A stretch of DNA of 64,000 bases from Moritella dasanensis ArB 0140. GTDB lineage: Bacteria > Pseudomonadota > Gammaproteobacteria > Enterobacterales > Moritellaceae. Every line of letters starts with the position of its first letter. Position 1 is the stretch's first letter. The stretch covers positions 62,001 to 126,000 of the forward strand of contig NZ_AKXQ01000004.1 in NCBI RefSeq assembly GCF_000276805.1. Direction: 5' to 3'. Both the position numbers and the translations under genes were made by a program. The notes under the pieces were generated by a model. The model saw only the letters and a program-made list of their open reading frames with translations, did not search any database and was not told the DNA's origin. Of the stretch, positions 24,918-34,047 are shown piece by piece.

Positions 24918-25691
24918 ATGAACACGAAATCATTAACACTTTCAATTGCCATCTCTGCCGCACTTTCGATCGGCGCTTTAACTGCACCAATGGCATGGGC
25001 GGCATCGGCAAAAACAGAGATGACAGCAATGCCACAAGTAGAATTTAACCAAATGTTAAAAGAAGCCTTGGTGAATAATCCTGAGATCTTGAAAGAAGCC
25101 ATTATTGCCCTGCAAGCACATGAACAGAACAAAGTGAAAGAGCAGCAAGGTGCAAGTCTAGATAGCAATAAAGCGGCGTTGTTTAACAACAAAATGGACC
25201 CGTGGATGGGCGCTGAAAACCCAGAGTTAACCATCGCTTACTTTAGTGACTTTAATTGCTCTTACTGTAAAAAAATTGAACCGTTATTAGAGCGATTAGT
25301 TAAAGAATACCCTGAAGTACGTGTTGTATATAAACTGGTGCCGATTTTAGGCCCTAGCTCGAAAGAAGCAACCGACTTTGCATTAACAGTATGGGCAAAT
25401 GAACCAGCTAAATTTGCCGAGTTACATAAAAAACTAATGTCACGTCCAAGTCATTTAGACAGCAGTGCAATTGAGAAAGTGAGTAAGATCACCGACACAA
25501 ATGAATGGCTAGATGATACAGCTGACAGCGTTGAAAAAACCATTGGCGGCAACATGGAATTGATGCGTGAGTTTGGTTTATCTGGTACGCCAGCGTTAAT
25601 TTTTGCCGATCAGATTGTCGGCGGTCTAGTACCTTACTCACAACTAGAGAAACAAGTGAAAGCGGCACTTGAGGCAAAACGTAATAAATAA
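24918..25691 (+). CDS. scsC: ScsC, DsbA-like periplasmic thiol:disulfide protein
   Basis: A 257-residue protein with a signal peptide (about residues 1-32, ending MAWA-A), a helical N-terminal arm (EFNQMLKEALVNNPEILKEA) and a DsbA-fold domain with FSDFNCSYCKKIEPLL; the active site is C-S-Y-C. The cis-proline is in SGTPALIFADQIVGGLV. In Salmonella and Proteus, ScsC is an oligomeric isomerase or copper-binding protein kept reduced by ScsB, and the N-terminal arm mediates oligomerisation; the same is inferred here. AGGAA precedes the ATG at 24918; the open frame upstream of it is not needed. It lies 159 bp after scsB and 37 bp before scsD. Confidence 0.92.
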   Translation: MNTKSLTLSIAISAALSIGALTAPMAWAASAKTEMTAMPQVEFNQMLKEALVNNPEILKEAIIALQAHEQNKVKEQQGASLDSNKAALFNNKMDPWMGAENPELTIAYFSDFNCSYCKKIEPLLERLVKEYPEVRVVYKLVPILGPSSKEATDFALTVWANEPAKFAELHKKLMSRPSHLDSSAIEKVSKITDTNEWLDDTADSVEKTIGGNMELMREFGLSGTPALIFADQIVGGLVPYSQLEKQVKAALEAKRNK

Positions 25692-25728
25692 TTTAGCTAT
25701 TAAATTCATTATCAAAGGAAGTGAATAA

Positions 25729-26226
25729 ATGAAACAACGATTGCTTGGTTGGAGTAAACAATTAGCTATATTCTTACTCTTAGCATTGATTATTACGGCT
25801 GTTGTAGATGTATGGCGCGGCAAAGATTTCCCTAAAGATAATGTACCTGCGTTAGTTGGGATGACATTAGCTGGAGAAGAGGTCGATCTTGCTGAGTTAA
25901 GCAAAGATCAAGCTGTGGTTGTCTATTTTTGGGCTACTTGGTGTCCAGTGTGTAGTTTTGTTAGCCCTGCTGTTGATACGCTATCGGAATATTATCCGGT
26001 AGTGACGGTGGCATTAAGTTCAGGTGAGAATCTGCGGGTGAAAAAATACATGCAGCATAATGAATATGACTTTGATGTGGTTAACGATGAAAATTATGAT
26101 TTGGGTAAGGACTGGAAAGTAAAAGTTACCCCAACCATCTTAATTGTTAAAGATGGCGAGGTTAAATGGTTAACCACCGGATTTACCAGTTTACCTGGGA
26201 TCTGGTGGCGCTTAATGATGAGTTAA
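25729..26226 (+). CDS. scsD: ScsD, membrane-anchored thioredoxin-like protein
   Basis: A 165-residue protein with one N-terminal membrane segment ([18 protein letters not shown]) and a TlpA/thioredoxin domain. The active site is [12 protein letters not shown] (C-P-V-C) and the cis-proline is in [13 protein letters not shown]. It completes the scsBCD set. The periplasmic domain would be reduced by ScsB. AAGGAAG precedes the ATG. The stop overlaps the end of the convergent chemoreceptor gene by 4 bp, with no space for a separate terminator. Confidence 0.9.
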   Translation: MKQRLLGWSKQLAIFLLLALIITAVVDVWRGKDFPKDNVPALVGMTLAGEEVDLAELSKDQAVVVYFWATWCPVCSFVSPAVDTLSEYYPVVTVALSSGENLRVKKYMQHNEYDFDVVNDENYDLGKDWKVKVTPTILIVKDGEVKWLTTGFTSLPGIWWRLMMS

Positions 26227-29099
26227 AATTCATCCCAGCTATCATTGTTTGATAATGCGGCTATCGCCTTGTTATTGGATTGCAGCTGTTGCGCCGTTAC
26301 TGGCTGTGCAGTCTGCTGTCCACTACGTTGGTTATGGTTTGCATTTGTTGAACGACGTTGGCTACCTTGTTGACGCGGTGCGCCTTGATTATGTTGTAAC
26401 TGCCCTGGAGCAGGGTGTTGTCCATTTTGAATTTGACGTTCTTCTTGCTCTGACTGGATTAGCTTAAAGAATTGGATTAACTGGGTCATGTGATTGACCT
26501 GTTCTGACATCGCAGAGCTGGCTACTGAGGCTTGCTCTACCAGTGCTGCGTTCTGTTGCGTTACTTCATCCATTTGATTCACGGCCAAATTAACTTGCTC
26601 AATACCGCTAGATTGCTCTGTCGCCGCATTACTGACTTCAGATATCATATTGGCCACGTGTTCAACCGAATGCACTATCTCTTGTAAAGTCTCCCCCGAA
26701 TCGTTAACTAATGATGAACCTACTTTTACTTTTTCAACACTGTCACGGATCAGATCTTTGATTTCTTTTGCTGCATCGGCAGAGCGTTGCGATAAGTTAC
26801 GCACCTCACCAGCCACCACTGCAAAACCACGGCCTTGTTCACCGGCACGTGCAGCTTCGACCGCCGCATTCAATGCCAGCAGGTTGGTTTGAAACGCAAT
26901 TTCATCAATAACGCCGATAATGTCATTAATACGGTTACTTGCAGTTAAGATCTCTTTCATTGCCGAGACGGCGTCTTGTACCGTCTTACCGCCATTCTGC
27001 GCTTTGTTTTTTGCCTCTGTTGCGAGTTTATTGGCTTCATCAGTATTCGCTGCACTTTGTTTCACGGTCGCGGTGATTTCTTCCATGCTCGAGGCTGTTT
27101 CTTCTAATGAACAAGCCTGTTCTTCGGTGCGTTGACTGAGGTCGGTATTACCCAGTGCAATTTCGTGTGATGCGGTACTTACCGTATTCGCTGATTCGCG
27201 GATCTGGCTGATAATGGAGGTTAATTTATCTATGGTGTTGTTTGCATCATTTTTGATCTGTTGAAATTCGCCATTGTATTCTTGCTCAATGGATTGGGTT
27301 AAATCACCTTCAGACATACGCGAGAACAAGCTGCCGACATCACTGACAAACAATGATGAGCTTTCCAGTAATTCATTTAATCCACTGCTTAACTTGGTAA
27401 AGAATTCATTTTTACCTTCAAGGCTAATACGCTTGGATAAATCACCGTTGGCAGCGGCGGCAACAATTTCGTCAATCTCCTGTTCAATGGCCAGTTCAGC
27501 GGTTTTATCATTCCACTCAACGACTGTACCAAGACGTTCATTGGCGGCGTTGGTGACTGGATTAAGCGTTAACTGCATCGTTCTGCCACCGAGCTTTATA
27601 TTCGCTTGGTGAGTGGATGATAACCCTTGTAACATTTGCTGCTGATGTTGTGGACGTTTATGGAATACATCAATGTTAGCACCGAGTAAGTTTTCAACAC
27701 TAAAATCAGGTAAGTCTTTTTTGAAGTCTTTTTCGGCGTTACTCAGTAGTTTATTTACCGACTCATTCATGTAGATAATATTACGTTGACCATCTGCTAC
27801 CATGACATTGGCGGTGACATTATCGAGTGCATTTTTGATGCGCAGTGCTTCTTCTGCGGTTAAGCGAGACTCTTGGATATCAAAGTTAAGTTTGGTTTGC
27901 GTGACGTAAATGGCTTGGAATAGTTTGCCAAACTCACTGTTGTTACGAATTTCAAATTTGTTTTCGTATTTACCTTCATTAATATTGTTGAAAATACCAA
28001 TTAACTGTTTGATTGGTTTCATGATTGCGCGGCTTAATACCATGACAGAAAGCAAGGCTAAAATGAGGAACGTCACAAGTCTTTCAGCCCCTAGACTGAT
28101 AAATGAATCATTAATTTGTGTGTGTAGGGTATTGGTGGCTTGTTGTGTCAGAGATGCGTAGTTTTGTTGTAATAGCACAAGCGCATTAAGCGCAGGTTTA
28201 CTATCTACTTTCACACTGCTATCAATTGCCTTAATTCCTGCACCGTTGGTGATGAGAGATTGGACGCTATCGAGGTTCTGACGATATTGGTTTGCAACAT
28301 TAACAATGTCTTTTAGTGCATTTTGTTCTTTTGCAGTAATGCCAGATAAAGCTTGGTAATGATTGACCTGGCTTAGTAGGCTTGTGTAGCGTTGAATAAA
28401 TGTTTGTCTGTAAGCATCATCTTGACGCAGAATATAATTTTTGAATTGATGGACAATACCGCCATAGCCTAATGATGCGGTGATTTCATTGATAACAGTG
28501 CCACGTGCAGAAATGTTGGCTTGATAGCTATCCCAAGCGGTATCAATTTTGTGGACGTTATCATATTGAATAAGCGCACCTGCCACGAGTATAAAAGCGA
28601 TAAAGGTGGTTAATATGGTTAGCTTGGCTTTTAGACCGGTGTTAACAAGCAGTGTCTTGAGTGTGACGAGTGGATTTTTACGGGGAACACTATCGGTGTT
28701 CATCGCTTGATAGGTGAGTTCAGCTTCTTTTATTTCTTGCAGTGTTGGTTTCGTTCTTACCGACATAAATTCGATAACTTGGCCATTTTTCTTAATCGGG
28801 ATGACATTTGCTACAACCCAGTAAAAGTCACCATTTTTGACTCTGTTTTTAATGATGCCAGTCCAAGGGCAACCTTTTTGTATGGTTTCCCAAAGGTCTT
28901 TAAAAGCAGCAGGTGGCATATCCGGATGTCGAACGATACTGTGGCTTTTGCGTAATAGTTCCTCTTCGGTGAAGCCACTTAATTCAATAAATGCTCTATT
29001 CACAAAGGTAATAGAACCTTTTAAATCTGTCTTGGAGACAAGAATATCTCCCTCTTTCATAAATTGTTCTGTATCCGTAATTGGCATGTTGATTTTCAT
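26223..29099 (-). CDS. Methyl-accepting chemotaxis protein with PAS domains
   Basis: A chemoreceptor of about 958 residues. An Aer-like PAS domain (about 10-120: [33 protein letters not shown]) precedes a membrane segment (about 155-175), a periplasmic helical region, a second membrane segment (about 340-360), HAMP, a second PAS-like region (about 425-545) with a second HAMP-like unit, and the signalling domain with the hairpin tip [21 protein letters not shown] Gln/Asn/Arg-rich linker leads to a C-terminal SWDEF, which fits the xWxxF pentapeptide that tethers CheR and CheB. The second ATG (29097-29099) is preceded by GGAGG at 8 bases; the first ATG is only 2 bases away from it. It is probably an oxygen or redox sensor, by family. 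Confidence 0.92.
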   Translation of the reverse strand: MKINMPITDTEQFMKEGDILVSKTDLKGSITFVNRAFIELSGFTEEELLRKSHSIVRHPDMPPAAFKDLWETIQKGCPWTGIIKNRVKNGDFYWVVANVIPIKKNGQVIEFMSVRTKPTLQEIKEAELTYQAMNTDSVPRKNPLVTLKTLLVNTGLKAKLTILTTFIAFILVAGALIQYDNVHKIDTAWDSYQANISARGTVINEITASLGYGGIVHQFKNYILRQDDAYRQTFIQRYTSLLSQVNHYQALSGITAKEQNALKDIVNVANQYRQNLDSVQSLITNGAGIKAIDSSVKVDSKPALNALVLLQQNYASLTQQATNTLHTQINDSFISLGAERLVTFLILALLSVMVLSRAIMKPIKQLIGIFNNINEGKYENKFEIRNNSEFGKLFQAIYVTQTKLNFDIQESRLTAEEALRIKNALDNVTANVMVADGQRNIIYMNESVNKLLSNAEKDFKKDLPDFSVENLLGANIDVFHKRPQHQQQMLQGLSSTHQANIKLGGRTMQLTLNPVTNAANERLGTVVEWNDKTAELAIEQEIDEIVAAAANGDLSKRISLEGKNEFFTKLSSGLNELLESSSLFVSDVGSLFSRMSEGDLTQSIEQEYNGEFQQIKNDANNTIDKLTSIISQIRESANTVSTASHEIALGNTDLSQRTEEQACSLEETASSMEEITATVKQSAANTDEANKLATEAKNKAQNGGKTVQDAVSAMKEILTASNRINDIIGVIDEIAFQTNLLALNAAVEAARAGEQGRGFAVVAGEVRNLSQRSADAAKEIKDLIRDSVEKVKVGSSLVNDSGETLQEIVHSVEHVANMISEVSNAATEQSSGIEQVNLAVNQMDEVTQQNAALVEQASVASSAMSEQVNHMTQLIQFFKLIQSEQEERQIQNGQHPAPGQLQHNQGAPRQQGSQRRSTNANHNQRSGQQTAQPVTAQQLQSNNKAIAALSNNDSWDEF

Positions 29100-29310
29100 T
29101 GCCATAGCCTCCAGCTTGAGTAAGTTCCTATGAACAACCCTAGCTCTAAATCGGTATTTGGAGAGGCTTTAGTAATAGTAAGTAGATAACTGCGAGCTAG
29201 ATCGATAAAAAGAGGTATTTATTCAAAACTACGTGTGATTAGTCGTCACTGGATTTAAGTAATAACAGTCGCACGCGTAAGAACTTGGTTATGAAGATGG
29301 CTATTAACTA

Positions 29311-30486
29311 TTAGCCATTCAAAGCTTTAACACCTTTTAATACCGAGATGGTATAACCGTATTGGTTTTGATAAAACTTAGATAGATAGCCACTGATGTA
29401 AATATATGACTTTTCAGTTATGGCTTGTCCATGGTTAAACTGCACTACGCGACCAGTATCATCTTTACCACGAATATCGTAGCGCTTGTTGATGACTTGG
29501 TATTTGCAGCTATTCACCGTTATACGGCAACGGACATAATCACCGAGTTTGCCTTTTAGTCGTAACGCTTCACTGATATCGCTGCCATCGTTATGTAGCG
29601 CCAGGTTTTTATCGGTTGCCAGTGGTGATTTATGGCTTAAAAGACCTTGGTTATTAACGATGTAATTAGAGATGATTAAGGTTGCCGTGGCCAATTCATT
29701 TTCAGCTAATACACTTTGATTACAGAGCTGTTTTAATTTGTCATTTAAGCTGGTGGACTTCATCTGTTTGGTATACAAAATAGCTTTTTCAACAAACTCA
29801 AAACTTAGATCTTTAGGATACGATGAGGTTTTGTAGCACTGCGCCGCTTTATTGTAACTGGCATGCTTAAAGTCATGGTGAAACTGGATCGCGTCTTGTT
29901 TACTGACAAAGCCGTGTTGGCTAATTTCATTCTCGACAATGGCCAAATACAAGCGTAGTGGGGCTCCGGATGCATAAGTTTGATTAAATACACTGTTTTG
30001 CAGCTGCTCAAGGTGTTCAACTAATGCGGGTAGTTTTTGCAAATAATGCACAAATGGCATTAATTCTGGCAAACGCTTTTTGACACAAGCGAGATGAGCA
30101 CAAAAATCACCTTGTTGCGGATGACTAAATATTAGCCCTTGGCTACGGTTGGTGGTGGTATTACAGATGCTACAAGTACGAGTGAAACTGGGGTTTTTTA
30201 ATAAATTGATCGGTTGTGCGTATTCATTTATCGCATAGATATTTTTGTTATCAGTGATATCATAATAAGCTTCGATAATGTATCGCTCGTCGCTTTGTTC
30301 CAAAAGATCTAATGTAATTTCATAACCTTGAGCAGTCACAAGTTGGTCTGCTTTTTTTACTGTTAGCGCCGCTACTGGGTTCACAGTAACAAAGTCTGAA
30401 AAAGCAAAGGAATCAAAAGGTGCAAGTAAGTCTTCTATGGTAGACTTTAGGTTAGCGTATTGCTCAGTTGTAATTAAATATGGCAT
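29311..30486 (-). CDS. Hypothetical protein with zinc-finger-like cysteines and a possible C-terminal OB fold
   Basis: A 391-residue soluble protein I do not recognise. It has a zinc-ribbon-like group (C105-x2-C108, then C129-x4-C134) and a C-terminal 80 residues with alternating beta pattern and basic character (DYVRCRITVNSCKYQVINKR, DDTGRVVQFNHGQ, YIYISGYLSKFYQNQYGYTI) that reads like an OB-fold nucleic-acid-binding domain. It is divergent from the replication-like pair at 30504 with only 17 bp between the starts, so their promoters must overlap coding sequence. Context suggests a DNA-related role; this is inference. Confidence 0.75.
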   Translation of the reverse strand: MPYLITTEQYANLKSTIEDLLAPFDSFAFSDFVTVNPVAALTVKKADQLVTAQGYEITLDLLEQSDERYIIEAYYDITDNKNIYAINEYAQPINLLKNPSFTRTCSICNTTTNRSQGLIFSHPQQGDFCAHLACVKKRLPELMPFVHYLQKLPALVEHLEQLQNSVFNQTYASGAPLRLYLAIVENEISQHGFVSKQDAIQFHHDFKHASYNKAAQCYKTSSYPKDLSFEFVEKAILYTKQMKSTSLNDKLKQLCNQSVLAENELATATLIISNYIVNNQGLLSHKSPLATDKNLALHNDGSDISEALRLKGKLGDYVRCRITVNSCKYQVINKRYDIRGKDDTGRVVQFNHGQAITEKSYIYISGYLSKFYQNQYGYTISVLKGVKALNG

Positions 30487-30503
30487 TGTGGTGTTAAACA
30501 GTT

Positions 30504-31928
30504 ATGAATAGAAAAATGGAGAGCACATACTTTATCGTGCCCGATCATATCGCGCAATCATCATCACTTTCTGATGCTGCATTTCGCTTATTGGTATGGA
30601 TGTTATGCAAAAAGAATAAAGATCGCATTGCGGACTTTTCGCGTTTTTCGCTGCAATCTGATAAACAGCATAGCATTACTGAACTGATTAATAAAAACTA
30701 TCTTCAGCAAGATGACAGTGGCTTGTACATCAACAGTGCCATTATGTATGAAGACTTTAAAGAACAGCTTGCAGCGCCTGTTGAAGCGGTTGATCCTAGC
30801 CTGCAGTATTTTCAGCAAGTGTTTGATTTAGTCGCTGAGTATTCGCAAAAAAGACTGAATTTTAATAACAGTAAATTCCGTGTGCGTTGTGATGAATTCA
30901 TGCGCCAAGGTTTTACAATTGAGCATATCAAGGTGTTATGTATTCAGCTCAATAGTCGTAATCCAGCCTTTGATTGGTATGAGCTTGATGGCACTGAATT
31001 ACAGCATATTAAAGATGTATCGGCAGTAAACCGGGTGAATGCACCCGCCAGTATTCAGTCGACTCATAATCCGAATTCTGAAGCTCGTCAGCCTTTTCAA
31101 CCAACTATCAGCCGTCAAGGTGTTCGTCATATTCAAAACCAAAGTGGGTTTATGCCGAACTACCACCAGATTAGGCAAGATCCGCAAAAGATGGCTGACA
31201 TTAAGCAAGTTTATGATTATTGGTTTAGTTCGAAGCGCCTGCAACAGTCGCAATATATTGCGCCAAAACAAGCACACTTTGAAAAGTTACACAGCCTGTT
31301 AATGTTACATTCGATTACTGAACTAAAGCGTGCGGTTGATGGTGTTGATCACCGTCGCGACTTGGTCAATAAAGGCCGTAATTTTAATGATATCTTTACT
31401 AACTCGGGCAATATCGAAAGCTTGGTTAGCTTAGCGGACAGCATGGAAGTAAGCCAAGCTGATTCTCCGGCGTTACGCATCTTTAATTATTGGGTTGAAC
31501 GTACTCAAACTGCGGTGGGTATTAACTTACGCATGACGGCAGAGCAACGCGACCGATTGTTACTGCGTTTGGAAGTCTTTACTGAAGTCGACCTTAAATT
31601 AGCCATTGATGGCGCGCAAGTAGACCCGTATTATCAGTCTGTTAACTTTGCTTTTGGACTATTATTCAAAGATGATACCAGCGTGCATAGCCTGATATCG
31701 TTAGCATTAAATGGAAAACAAGATGTATCGAGAGCGAGCCGTCGAAATAGTAACTTGAAAAAAGCCCTAGCCGATATGGGAATTAGTAAGTTAACGGTTG
31801 GCATGACAGATCAAAACGGTGGTGTCGTGAAACCGATGACGCACGAACGGTCGATAACTCCAGCACCGTTGAAAAGATTACCTCCGCGATTTATTGATCC
31901 GGGCTTTACAGATAACGACGATGATTAA
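30504..31928 (+). CDS. DnaT-like / phage replisome-organiser-like protein
   Basis: A 474-residue protein with an N-terminal winged-helix-like region (YFIVPDHIAQSSSLSDAAFR, ITELINKNYLQQD) and two or three copies of an 85-residue helical unit (about 100-172, 230-320 and 325-405), each with a DYW or NYW near its start and ELKRAVDG or DLKLAIDG near its centre, followed by F-x-x-IF or F-x-x-LF and SLxSLA. The unit resembles the C-terminal domain of phage replication-initiation proteins and DnaT-like primosome proteins, by recalled pattern. A basic tail follows. A gene resembling a lambda-P-type helicase loader lies 62 bp downstream. A second in-frame ATG at 30516 is an alternative start. Confidence 0.65.
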   Translation: MNRKMESTYFIVPDHIAQSSSLSDAAFRLLVWMLCKKNKDRIADFSRFSLQSDKQHSITELINKNYLQQDDSGLYINSAIMYEDFKEQLAAPVEAVDPSLQYFQQVFDLVAEYSQKRLNFNNSKFRVRCDEFMRQGFTIEHIKVLCIQLNSRNPAFDWYELDGTELQHIKDVSAVNRVNAPASIQSTHNPNSEARQPFQPTISRQGVRHIQNQSGFMPNYHQIRQDPQKMADIKQVYDYWFSSKRLQQSQYIAPKQAHFEKLHSLLMLHSITELKRAVDGVDHRRDLVNKGRNFNDIFTNSGNIESLVSLADSMEVSQADSPALRIFNYWVERTQTAVGINLRMTAEQRDRLLLRLEVFTEVDLKLAIDGAQVDPYYQSVNFAFGLLFKDDTSVHSLISLALNGKQDVSRASRRNSNLKKALADMGISKLTVGMTDQNGGVVKPMTHERSITPAPLKRLPPRFIDPGFTDNDDD

Positions 31929-31990
31929 CGCTATATTAGTTAGATATTTGTTCGGTAAATATAGTTTTTCACATTTTAATAGTAGGGTGT

Positions 31991-32512
31991 ATGGAACAAA
32001 GAATTGATTTAACACAATTACAAACCGAAGCAACTGCAACTATGTACACGATGCTCGTTAGTTGTTTTCCTTCATTTAATTATGATTACGATTCTGAAGA
32101 GTTTACGATTTGGAAGTTGACGCTGATAAAATATCCACCTGAAGCCACAATTAAGGCTGCAGAACAGATCCCTACGCTACGCCGCAGTAATGGGTTACCT
32201 TATGACTTTCCGCCAAGTCTGCCTGTGGTAGCGGATATGATCATGCGTGAATCAATCGTCTTAATGGGTCACTCTGATCACGATAAAGCCTTTGAGCGTT
32301 TGTTTAAATTTAAACGTAAGACTCCGGCGGAACGTGCCGAGACTGGTGATAACTTTGTTTATACGTTATATCGTCAATTAAACCGTTACATGGCAATGGA
32401 TGCAGATAAATTTAGACCTATTTTTACCCGCGAATATTTGAAACTGGCAGATGGTGTGACTAAAGGCACCATGTTGTTAGACGAGATCCCGTTAGCGATT
32501 GAGAGTAAATAA
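31991..32512 (+). CDS. Replication protein P-like (putative helicase loader)
   Basis: A 173-residue protein. The segment MYTMLVSCFPSFNYDY, followed by WKLTLIKYPPEA and RRSNGLPYDFPPSLPVVADM, follows the order of conserved features in lambda-P-type helicase loaders: a domain ending in a P-S-P-x-x-F-type motif. It is co-directional with the DnaT-like gene and 62 bp after it. No phage genes are found on either side, so it may be a chromosomal or satellite-derived replication pair. The family call is from pattern memory and moderate. Confidence 0.6.
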   Translation: MEQRIDLTQLQTEATATMYTMLVSCFPSFNYDYDSEEFTIWKLTLIKYPPEATIKAAEQIPTLRRSNGLPYDFPPSLPVVADMIMRESIVLMGHSDHDKAFERLFKFKRKTPAERAETGDNFVYTLYRQLNRYMAMDADKFRPIFTREYLKLADGVTKGTMLLDEIPLAIESK

Positions 32513-32549
32513 GCGATATTTTTCAACCGCATTAACCACACTTCTCCAT

Positions 32550-32601
32550 ATCCCTGCTTTACTTATAATGTTGCTCCAGCATTAGATCAATAAGCAGGGA
32601 T
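32550..32601 (+). repeat. Inverted repeat that covers the ribosome site of the next gene
   Basis: Ten-base arms ATCCCTGCTT (32550-32559) and AAGCAGGGAT (32592-32601) are perfectly complementary. The 3' arm includes AGGGA, which is the ribosome site for the ATG at 32607. A TATAAT (32564-32569) lies in the loop. Confidence 0.6.
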
Positions 32602-32606
32602 GTTTA

Positions 32607-34013
32607 ATGATAGGTCTCAATACGGTTACCCCACGAGTGCAAATATTACTCAGTTTGATACTAACCCTTGTGGTTGGTCTATTGTGGTATAAAACTAAAA
32701 TATGGTTGGTGCCTGTAGTTTTTGTTGTCACGCCTCTGGTGCTGATTGGGCTGTTAAGGATCCCGTTTTATATTGTCATTACTTTTATTATTTTTTCCTA
32801 TTTTCGTATTCATGAAGCCTTTCCGGTACTGATCCCTTTACATATTCCTTTGGCATTTTCGCTAGCGTCTTTTTTCGTGCTAGGTTGGCATATTTTCTTA
32901 TCCAATAATATCAAAATATACTGGTCGACAGAACTGACCTTAGTCTGTCTATTTTTAGGTTGGGCGACGTTTGGGATGATGTTTGCTTATAATAGAGGTG
33001 CCGCGTTTAACACCTTTAGTGGTGTATTAAGTAAAGTATGGGTGATGACGATCGCGATCTGTTGGCTGGTGCGTACTATTCATCACTTTCGTATTGCCAC
33101 TTATTTATATGTGATCGCTGGCGTAATGGTGGGATTAAAAGCTATTACTAACAAATTACAAGGGATTGGGCTTGTTGAGGGCACGCGGGTCACTATTTCA
33201 CGAGATATAGGGTCGCTAATTGGCGATCCGAATGATTTGTCGCTAGTGCTGATGTTCCCCATGTCGTTTACCTTATCTAATCTACTACAACCGAACATAG
33301 GTAAATTACACCGAGCTTTATTAGCGGTGGCGTATGTTATTTTATTTTGGGCTATTATCGCTACGCAAAGTCGCGGTGGCCTGATGGGAATCATGGCGGT
33401 GACGGGCTACTTTGCGTTTAAGCGCATCAAAAATAAGCTATATATTATCGCTGGCGCAGCTGCGTTATTGCCTATTTTACTGGTGATGGCAGGGGTATCT
33501 GATCGTTCGTCAGGGGGCGCTGCAGAAGATGGGGTTGATGAATCCGCGATGGGGCGTATTTATGCGTGGATGGCAGCATGGGGCATGGCGGTAGAGAACC
33601 CTTTTACCGGCGTTGGGATCAATAACTTCTACCTTAACTATTATTTGTTTAGTCCACATTGGGATGGTAAAAATCATGCTGTTCACAGTACTTGGTTTCA
33701 GGTGTTAGCTGAAACTGGTTTTGTCGGATTAGGTCTGCTTATTGCACTTATTACCATGACGTTCAAACGTTTATGGCGCACTGAAGTCGATAGTCGGTTG
33801 TTACCCATGCATGAACGTAATGTTATTGTGACTTGTAATGATGGTATTTTTGCTGGGTTAATCGCATTTTGTGTTGCTGGTACGTTTCTGACTCAGGGCT
33901 TTACGTGGCCTTTGTATATCTTATTGTCGATGACCGTGGCCTTAGCTAAAATCTTATCGGAAAGACTGGAAGTTGAAGATCTCACTAAAGGAAGTAAGGA
34001 AGCGACGAATTAG
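32607..34013 (+). CDS. O-antigen ligase/polymerase family membrane protein (Wzy_C/exosortase-associated type)
   Basis: A 468-residue protein with about eleven membrane segments. It carries a large loop between TM segments late in the protein, with GRIYAWMAAWGMAVENPFTGVGINNF and NHAVHSTWFQVLAETG, the central region of the O-antigen ligase (Wzy_C) domain, in which an essential histidine in a HSxW or similar motif is known. The N-terminal region (PVVFVVTPLVLIGLLRIPFY onward) looks like the O-glycosylation ligase DUF5935 type. The likely function is transfer or polymerisation of undecaprenyl-linked glycans at the periplasmic face. No glycan genes are adjacent; the closest are at 53-55 kb. Confidence 0.82.
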   Translation: MIGLNTVTPRVQILLSLILTLVVGLLWYKTKIWLVPVVFVVTPLVLIGLLRIPFYIVITFIIFSYFRIHEAFPVLIPLHIPLAFSLASFFVLGWHIFLSNNIKIYWSTELTLVCLFLGWATFGMMFAYNRGAAFNTFSGVLSKVWVMTIAICWLVRTIHHFRIATYLYVIAGVMVGLKAITNKLQGIGLVEGTRVTISRDIGSLIGDPNDLSLVLMFPMSFTLSNLLQPNIGKLHRALLAVAYVILFWAIIATQSRGGLMGIMAVTGYFAFKRIKNKLYIIAGAAALLPILLVMAGVSDRSSGGAAEDGVDESAMGRIYAWMAAWGMAVENPFTGVGINNFYLNYYLFSPHWDGKNHAVHSTWFQVLAETGFVGLGLLIALITMTFKRLWRTEVDSRLLPMHERNVIVTCNDGIFAGLIAFCVAGTFLTQGFTWPLYILLSMTVALAKILSERLEVEDLTKGSKEATN

Positions 34014-34047
34014 TAATAAAGTTAACGCCATGTATTAAATAATTGCG

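Noticed and set aside
29311-32512. Prophage
   Set aside because: No integrase, repressor, structural or lysis genes and no direct repeats that would mark attachment sites.
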